Assembly (NCBI GenBank): GCA_964593895.1
Contig: CAZQKL010000075.1
Location: 1 to 9,991, forward strand
Source: CAZQKL01 sp964593895 [NCBI: uncultured bacterium]
GTDB lineage: Bacteria > DYJV01
Length of the DNA stretch: 9,991 nucleotides
Direction of reading: 5' to 3'
The translations under genes were made by a program, and so were the position numbers. Every line of letters begins with the position of its first letter. Position 1 is the stretch's first letter. The notes beneath the pieces were generated by a model. That model was not told where the DNA came from. It did not search any database and was given only the letters and a program-made list of their open reading frames with translations. This document shows, piece after piece, positions 6,075-9,991 of the stretch.

Positions 6075-6523
6075 TGAAATTTCTATTTTTAAATGGACCA
6101 AACATAAATCTTGTTGGAAAAAGGGAAAAATCAATATATGGAGAAAAAACGTATTTAGAAATTTGTAAAGAAATATATAAAGAATGCCAAAAAAATAAAA
6201 TTGAATGCGAAATTTTTCAGAGTAACCATGAAGGAGAAATAATTGATAAAATTCAAAAAACTGATGCAGATTTAATAATTGCAAATCTTGGAGCATACAC
6301 ACACACCAGCATTGCTATAAGAGATGCTCTTCTTTCAGTAGAAAAACCTGTTATTGAAGTTCACATTTCTAACATTTTTTCAAGAGAAGAATTCAGACAT
6401 AAATCATTCATATCAGATATTTCAATAGGAATAATTTCAGGATTTGGCTACTATTCATACATACTTGCAATTTATGCAGGAAAAAAATTTTTAGAAGGAG
6501 GAGATAATGGCAAGTGCATATAA
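6074..6523 (+). CDS. aroQ: Type II 3-dehydroquinate dehydratase (AroQ)
   Basis: AroQ removes water from 3-dehydroquinate to give 3-dehydroshikimate, step three of the shikimate pathway, as a flavodoxin-fold dodecamer. The 149 residues show LNGPNINLVGKRE at 6-18 with Arg17, catalytic Tyr22 in IYG, QSNHEGEIID at 49-58, NLGAYTHTS at 71-79 with Asn71 and His77, EVHISN at 95-100 with His97, and FRHKS at 107-111 with Arg108. All catalytic residues are present. Position 72 is Leu where Pro or Ala is usual. The start shares one base with the fabG stop, and the last 17 nt overlap the next gene. Aromatic-pathway partners are not nearby; its place at the end of a lipid operon is probably gene packing rather than shared chemistry. 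Confidence 0.94.
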   Translation: MKFLFLNGPNINLVGKREKSIYGEKTYLEICKEIYKECQKNKIECEIFQSNHEGEIIDKIQKTDADLIIANLGAYTHTSIAIRDALLSVEKPVIEVHISNIFSREEFRHKSFISDISIGIISGFGYYSYILAIYAGKKFLEGGDNGKCI

Positions 6524-8120
6524 TTATCAATTATTAATAAAAAGATTGCTTGAGCCACCTCTAAGATATTCTCCTCAAAATGAAATTGTTTATCGCGATT
6601 TGAAAAGATATAACTATGTTGAGTTTTATAAAAGATTGAAGAAAACCGCAAATATGCTCACATCTTTCAACATAAAAAAGGGGTCAATTGTTGGAGTAAT
6701 GGACTGGGATTCATATAGATATTTAGAATTATTTTTTGCTGTGCCAATGATTGGAGCAATTATTCATACAATTAATGTTAGATTAAGTCCTGAACAGATT
6801 TTATACACAATTAATCATGCTGAAGATGAAATTCTTTTTGTTAATAAAGATTTTTTACCATTAGTTGAAAAAATTAAAGAAAAATTTAAGACTGTGAAAA
6901 AAATAGTAATTATGAGTGATAATATCCTTGAAAGTGAATACGATAAGTTAGTTGAAAACCAAAAAGATGATTATGAATTTCCAGATTTTAGTGAAGATAC
7001 AATAGCAACTCTTTTTTATACAACTGGAACAACAGGAGACCCAAAAGGAGTTTATTTTACACACAGGAAACTCATTCTTCATACACTTGGAGTTGCAATA
7101 GCGATTGGTTGTTATGAAACAAATGGAAGATTTCGTTCAGATGATGTTTATATGCCAATAACACCATTATTTCATGTTCATGCATGGGGAATTCCGTATC
7201 TTGCAACTTTACTTGGTGTTAAACAGGTCTATCCAGGAAGATATGACCCTGAAATTTTATTAAACTTAATTGAAAAAGAAAAAGTAACTGTATCACATTG
7301 TGTTCCAACAATACTTCACATGCTGCTTAACCATCCAAAATCTAAAGAAATTGATTTATCAAATTGGAAGGTAATAATTGGAGGCTCAGCATTGCCAAAA
7401 CAGTTATGTAAAATTGCACTTGATAGAGGTATTGACGTATATTCAGGATATGGAATGAGTGAAACCTGTCCAGTATTAACTCTTTCATTTCTAAAACCAG
7501 GAACAAAAGACTTAGATTTTAATAAAGAACTTGAAATAAGAACAAGAACAGGCCTTCCAATTCCTTTTGTTGACTTAAGATTAATGGACCAAGATGGAAA
7601 TTTTCTTCCACATGATGGGAAAAGTGCTGGAGAAATTGTTGTAAGAACTCCATGGCTTACTGATGGATATTTTAAAGATGAAAAGAAGTCTGAAGAGTTA
7701 TGGGATAAAGGTTGGCTACATACTGGTGATGTAGGAATAATTTATGAAGATGGATATGTAAAAATTACTGATAGAGTAAAAGATGTAATTAAATCAGGAG
7801 GAGAGTGGATTAGCTCAATTTTAATTGAAGATATTTTAACTCAACACCCTGCAATAAATGAAGCAGCAGCAGTGGGAGCACCTGATAAAAAATGGGGAGA
7901 AAGACCTGTATGTTTTGTTGTATTAAAAAAAGAATTTGAAGATAAAATAACAGAAAAAGAATTAATTGAGCATTTTAACAAATATGTTGAAGAAGGAGTT
8001 TTGCCAAAATGGGGAATTCCTGATAAAATTTATTTTGTGGAATCATTACCAAAAACAAGTGTTGGTAAACTTGATAAAAAAGTTTTAAGAAAAAAATTAC
8101 TGGACAAAAGGCCAGATTAG
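6507..8120 (+). CDS. AMP-forming fatty acyl-CoA synthetase (AlkK-like medium/long-chain type)
   Basis: This 537-residue ANL-superfamily enzyme would activate a carboxylic acid with ATP and CoA through an acyl-AMP intermediate. Motifs in order: P-loop-like YTTGTTGDPKG at 171-181, PLFHVHAWG at 220-228, GGSALP at 292-297, YGMSE at 315-319, GWLHTGDVG at 402-410 (Asp408), DRVKDVIKSGGEWISS at 422-437 (hinge and A8), and PKTSVGKLDKK at 515-525 with catalytic Lys521. The SGGEWIS version is usual in AlkK-like medium- and long-chain fatty acyl-CoA synthetases. A GGAGGA site sits within the end of aroQ and the genes overlap by 17 nt. Likely roles are uptake and recycling of free fatty acids; substrate length is not readable. 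Its tail overlaps the convergent gene by 24 nt. Confidence 0.9.
   Translation: MASAYNYQLLIKRLLEPPLRYSPQNEIVYRDLKRYNYVEFYKRLKKTANMLTSFNIKKGSIVGVMDWDSYRYLELFFAVPMIGAIIHTINVRLSPEQILYTINHAEDEILFVNKDFLPLVEKIKEKFKTVKKIVIMSDNILESEYDKLVENQKDDYEFPDFSEDTIATLFYTTGTTGDPKGVYFTHRKLILHTLGVAIAIGCYETNGRFRSDDVYMPITPLFHVHAWGIPYLATLLGVKQVYPGRYDPEILLNLIEKEKVTVSHCVPTILHMLLNHPKSKEIDLSNWKVIIGGSALPKQLCKIALDRGIDVYSGYGMSETCPVLTLSFLKPGTKDLDFNKELEIRTRTGLPIPFVDLRLMDQDGNFLPHDGKSAGEIVVRTPWLTDGYFKDEKKSEELWDKGWLHTGDVGIIYEDGYVKITDRVKDVIKSGGEWISSILIEDILTQHPAINEAAAVGAPDKKWGERPVCFVVLKKEFEDKITEKELIEHFNKYVEEGVLPKWGIPDKIYFVESLPKTSVGKLDKKVLRKKLLDKRPD
8090..8115 (-). terminator. Terminator of the thx-rsmF unit lying inside coding sequence
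   Basis: Read on the minus strand, CTGG/CCAG arms (8112-8115 and 8100-8103) enclose one mismatch, one further G-C pair and a TTTT loop. The stop codon TAA and a run of seven T (complement of 8090-8096) follow. The stem encodes the last residues of the methyltransferase and also lies in the 3' end of the acyl-CoA synthetase. On the plus strand the bases after the hairpin are T-rich only in patches (attagttcttttctc), so plus-strand termination would be weaker. Confidence 0.45.
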
Positions 8121-9482
8121 TTCTTTTCTCAATTTTGGACGAGGTTTAAACTTTAATTTGTCAGCAATACCATAACCAACAGGATATTTCTTATATTTTA
8201 CAATCTTCATTCCTGTAGTAGTATCTTTTAAAGGTAGTTCTTTTTTTTTGAAAAAATCTTTTAATTCTTCTTTTTCCTCTAATTGATATATATTTTCAGT
8301 TGCAAATTTTCCCAAAAATAACGCTCCCCATGTGGTAAGAGAGAAATTATTACCGTCTAATTTAATAATCGGAATTCCTCTATGAGTGTAATTATAAAAT
8401 TCAAATTTTTCTGAAGATTCTGAAATTATTCTTAATTCTTTTGTTTTCTCGTATAGAAAATTTTCAAAAAAATTTTCTTCTATTCCAAAATGTTCTATTA
8501 AAAATTGTATATAATTTTTAACCTCTTTATGGTTTTTATGATATAGTCTTAATTTTTTTAGTGTAACTTTTAGTTCATCTTGAGGTTTTTTCATTTTATC
8601 TATTTTTCTAAGAAGTGCTATGAAAAATCCTTCACTTATATTTTCATGCGGATTTATTCTTATTGCTTCAGGTAAATCTATACCTCTTTTTACTTTAAAT
8701 CCTTTTATATCAATGTATTCAACATTAACAGGGTATTTTTCTAAAACTCTTTTAATTACTCCTTCATTTTCTTCTGGAACAATTGTGCATGTTGAATATA
8801 CAATAATTCCGCCTTCTTTTAATGCTTTAATTCCACTTACAAGTAAATCAAATTGTGTATTAGCATATCTTTTTGAATGTTTAAATTTCCACCATTTTAA
8901 TACCTCTGGATGGTCTCGGATGATACCTAATGCACTACATGGTGCATCAATTAAAATTTTATCAAATTTTTCAAAATAAAGTCTACCCAGCCTGTTACCC
9001 TTAATAATTGTGACAATTGAATTTACAGACCCCATTCGCAAAAGATTAAAAGAAAGAAATCGTGCCCTACTTGAGGATACATCATTTGCAATAATTAATC
9101 CCCGATTTTTCATCAAATCTGAAATTTGAGTTGTTTTAGACCCTGGAGCTGCGCACATATCAAGCACATAGTCATTTTCATTTGGATTTAAAATTTCAGG
9201 GGGTATCATTGAACTTAAATCTTGAATGTAAATATTTCCTAAAAAATAGGAGAAGCTTTTACCTATAAGGAATGGAGAATGATTAACAATAAAAGCATTT
9301 TTTATAAATTTAAACTCTTCACATTCAAAACCTTCTTCTTTTAATAATGATAATCCATCTTCTTTTGAAACTTTTAAATTATTAATTCTAATTGATGTTA
9401 TTGGCTTTTGCTTAGGTAAATTAAGATATTGTTTTTTTTCTTTTTCTGAAAAAATCTGAGAAAGTAAAGAATCTATATCCAT
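8097..9482 (-). CDS. rsmF: RsmF-like 16S rRNA (cytosine-C5) methyltransferase, NOL1/NOP2/Sun family
   Basis: This 461-residue enzyme would methylate C5 of cytosines in 16S rRNA using SAM. A short N-terminal RNA-contact domain (about 1-85) leads into the catalytic fold: SAM motif VLDMCAAPGSKTTQI at 106-120, ANDVSSSRA at 132-140, motif IV DAPCSALG at 179-186 with Cys182, and motif VI STCTI at 230-234 with the nucleophile Cys232. There is no NusB domain, so it is not RsmB. The C-terminal half ends in a PUA-like region (GIPIIKL at 369-375, YPVGYGIADKLKFKPRPKL at 433-451), as in RsmF/YebU. In E. coli, RsmF modifies C1407; the Thermus homologue acts at several sites. Its ATG overlaps the thx stop in TAATG, so the two are coupled. 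The exact target is inferred. Confidence 0.88.
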   Translation of the reverse strand: MDIDSLLSQIFSEKEKKQYLNLPKQKPITSIRINNLKVSKEDGLSLLKEEGFECEEFKFIKNAFIVNHSPFLIGKSFSYFLGNIYIQDLSSMIPPEILNPNENDYVLDMCAAPGSKTTQISDLMKNRGLIIANDVSSSRARFLSFNLLRMGSVNSIVTIIKGNRLGRLYFEKFDKILIDAPCSALGIIRDHPEVLKWWKFKHSKRYANTQFDLLVSGIKALKEGGIIVYSTCTIVPEENEGVIKRVLEKYPVNVEYIDIKGFKVKRGIDLPEAIRINPHENISEGFFIALLRKIDKMKKPQDELKVTLKKLRLYHKNHKEVKNYIQFLIEHFGIEENFFENFLYEKTKELRIISESSEKFEFYNYTHRGIPIIKLDGNNFSLTTWGALFLGKFATENIYQLEEKEELKDFFKKKELPLKDTTTGMKIVKYKKYPVGYGIADKLKFKPRPKLRKELIWPFVQ

Positions 9483-9500
9483 TAATTTGAATTAATTTGA
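9481..9500. repeat. Perfect 10-bp tandem duplication at the thx-rsmF junction
   Basis: ATTAATTTGA occurs twice with no gap. On the minus strand it spans the last codons and stop of thx and the first two bases of the rsmF start codon. A 10-bp unit is not a multiple of three, so gain or loss of one copy would change how thx ends. It could be chance in such A/T-rich sequence. Confidence 0.6.
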
Positions 9501-9586
9501 TTTTTCTTTTTCTTTCTTGGTCTATATTTACCATAAGTTCCTTTCCAAATTTTTCCCCTTCTTGTTTTTCTATCTCCTTTTCCCAA
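9482..9586 (-). CDS. thx: 30S ribosomal protein bTHX, TTG start
   Basis: This 34-residue, strongly basic protein is easily missed. From a TTG at 9586 it reads [14 protein letters not shown] then [14 protein letters not shown], almost identical along its length to the 27-residue Thermus S-THX, plus a short tail NQINSN. In Thermus this peptide fills a cavity between rRNA helices at the top of the 30S head and stabilises it. GGAGG (complement of 9593-9597) stands 6 nt before the TTG. An in-frame TAA two codons upstream rules out a longer product with an ATG start. The stop shares one base with the rsmF ATG. A small-subunit protein and a small-subunit rRNA methyltransferase therefore share one transcript. 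Confidence 0.95.
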   Translation of the reverse strand: MGKGDRKTRRGKIWKGTYGKYRPRKKKKNQINSN

Positions 9587-9614
9587 TTTTTACCTCCTTC
9601 AAAATTTTTAAAAA

Positions 9615-9643
9615 TTAATACTCAATTTTATCTTTTTTTGCAA
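9615..9643 (-). promoter_or_regulatory. Candidate promoter for thx-rsmF
   Basis: On the minus strand, TTGCAA (9638-9643), a 17-nt spacer and TATTAA (9615-9620) predict a start near 9608. That leaves a leader of roughly 20 nt which includes the thx ribosome site. It is divergent from the promoter of the coiled-coil gene, whose -35 box begins 11 nt beyond it. Match to consensus is moderate. Confidence 0.45.
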
Positions 9644-9653
9644 TAATTTTATT

Positions 9654-9682
9654 TTGACAAAAAGTTTTTTTTTTATTATTTA
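9654..9682 (+). promoter_or_regulatory. Candidate promoter for the coiled-coil gene, possibly leaderless
   Basis: A perfect TTGACA at 9654-9659 is followed by a 17-nt spacer and TATTTA at 9677-9682 (TTTAAT at 9679-9684 and TATTAT at 9674-9679 are alternative -10 boxes). Only 6 nt separate the favoured -10 from the ATG at 9689. No Shine-Dalgarno is present in the T-rich stretch before the ATG, so translation of a leaderless message is the simplest reading. Confidence 0.5.
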
Positions 9683-9688
9683 ATTTAT

Positions 9689-9991
9689 ATGCCATTTAGC
9701 ACAAAGATATTTAAACTTTTAAACAGAATTGATGAACCATTAAGAGAAATTCTTATATCAATTTTAGAAGAGATAGAACAGCAAAGGGAAGAAACTGTTA
9801 CAAAAAGGGAATTTAATGAGCTAAAGGAAATAGTAAAATCACTCGCTGAGGCTCAAAAGAGAACTGAACAGAGATTAAATGAACTCGCTGAGGCTCAGAA
9901 AAAAACTGAACAAAGACTTAACTCACTCGCAAAAAAAGTTGATGAACTCGCTGAAGCTCAAAAGAGAACTGAACAGAGGTTAAATGAACTC
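9689..9991 (+). CDS. N-terminal part of a coiled-coil repeat protein (DUF3782-like; nuclease domain not visible)
   Basis: The first 101 codons are present; the gene continues past the window. Residues 1-35 form a short amphipathic region (STKIFKLLNRIDEPLREIL). VTKREFNELKEIV at 37-49 then leads into heptad-based coiled coil: 14-residue units with core LAEAQKRTEQRLNE at 52-65, a variant at 66-79, a 7-residue half unit LAKKVDE at 80-86, and a third full unit at 87-100. Proteins with this LAEAQKRTEQ repeat, common in thermophiles and archaea, often end in a PD-(D/E)XK nuclease-like domain (DUF3782 group). That domain lies outside the window, so function is unproven. The gene has its own divergent promoter and no visible ribosome site. 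Confidence 0.75.
   Translation, partial: MPFSTKIFKLLNRIDEPLREILISILEEIEQQREETVTKREFNELKEIVKSLAEAQKRTEQRLNELAEAQKKTEQRLNSLAKKVDELAEAQKRTEQRLNEL
9842..9991 (+). repeat. 42-bp in-frame coding repeats of the coiled coil
   Basis: Three 42-bp units (9842-9883, 9884-9925, 9947-9988) and one 21-bp half unit (9926-9946) are in frame, and another unit starts at 9989. Each unit opens with CTCGC. Units 1 and 3 differ at only a few bases and encode the same 14 residues, which points to recent duplication or gene conversion. CTC for Leu and GCT-GAG-GCT are richer in G+C than codon use in the neighbouring genes. Confidence 0.9.

Noticed and set aside
8620-8979. Open frame of 119 codons on the plus strand opposite rsmF
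   Set aside because: It lies antisense within the conserved methyltransferase domain, has no recognisable motif or ribosome site, and mirrors a strongly conserved gene.
9842-9991. Possible CRISPR array or tandem-repeat element
   Set aside because: The units are contiguous, in frame, multiples of 21 bp without unique spacers, and encode heptads of a coiled coil.

Overview
This is an A+T-rich bacterial chromosome segment, dense with housekeeping genes. Arg is mostly AGA, Leu mostly TTA or CTT, and genes abut or overlap. The organism is bacterial: it has L32, bTHX and a type II fatty-acid synthesis operon. It is probably diderm, because one protein has a signal peptide followed by beta-strand-rich sequence. 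Low GC, AGA use and bTHX suggest, but do not prove, a thermophile or an uncultivated candidate phylum. I cannot name the species.

Layout: (1) Positions 1-820, minus strand, hold an exported beta-rich protein of unknown function followed by the first 30 codons of another gene. (2) From about 866, plus strand, a divergent unit encodes a small HAD-like protein and an FmdB-type zinc ribbon, ending at a hairpin. (3) Positions 1645-8120, plus strand, hold one tight operon: yceD (DUF177), rpmF, plsX, fabK, fabD, fabG, aroQ and an AMP-forming acyl-CoA synthetase. (4) Positions 8097-9586, minus strand, converge on this operon. They hold an RsmF-like rRNA methyltransferase preceded by a 34-codon TTG-start gene for ribosomal protein bTHX. 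(5) From 9689, plus strand, begins a coiled-coil repeat protein cut off by the window end.

How the genes work together: yceD-rpmF-plsX is the classical link between ribosome-related genes and lipid synthesis. PlsX supplies acyl-phosphate for phospholipids, FabD loads malonyl-ACP, FabG performs the first reduction and FabK the last. The dehydratase, condensing enzymes, ACP and acetyl-CoA carboxylase are not in this window. AroQ (shikimate pathway) and the acyl-CoA synthetase are translationally linked riders at the operon end. bTHX and the RsmF-like enzyme both act on the 30S subunit and form a coupled pair.

No CRISPR array, transposon, phage, tRNA or rRNA was seen. I found no clearly new multi-gene system. 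The points most worth checking are the tiny thx gene, candidate leaderless promoters at the heads of transcription units, hairpins at gene borders, and the unidentified proteins at both window edges.
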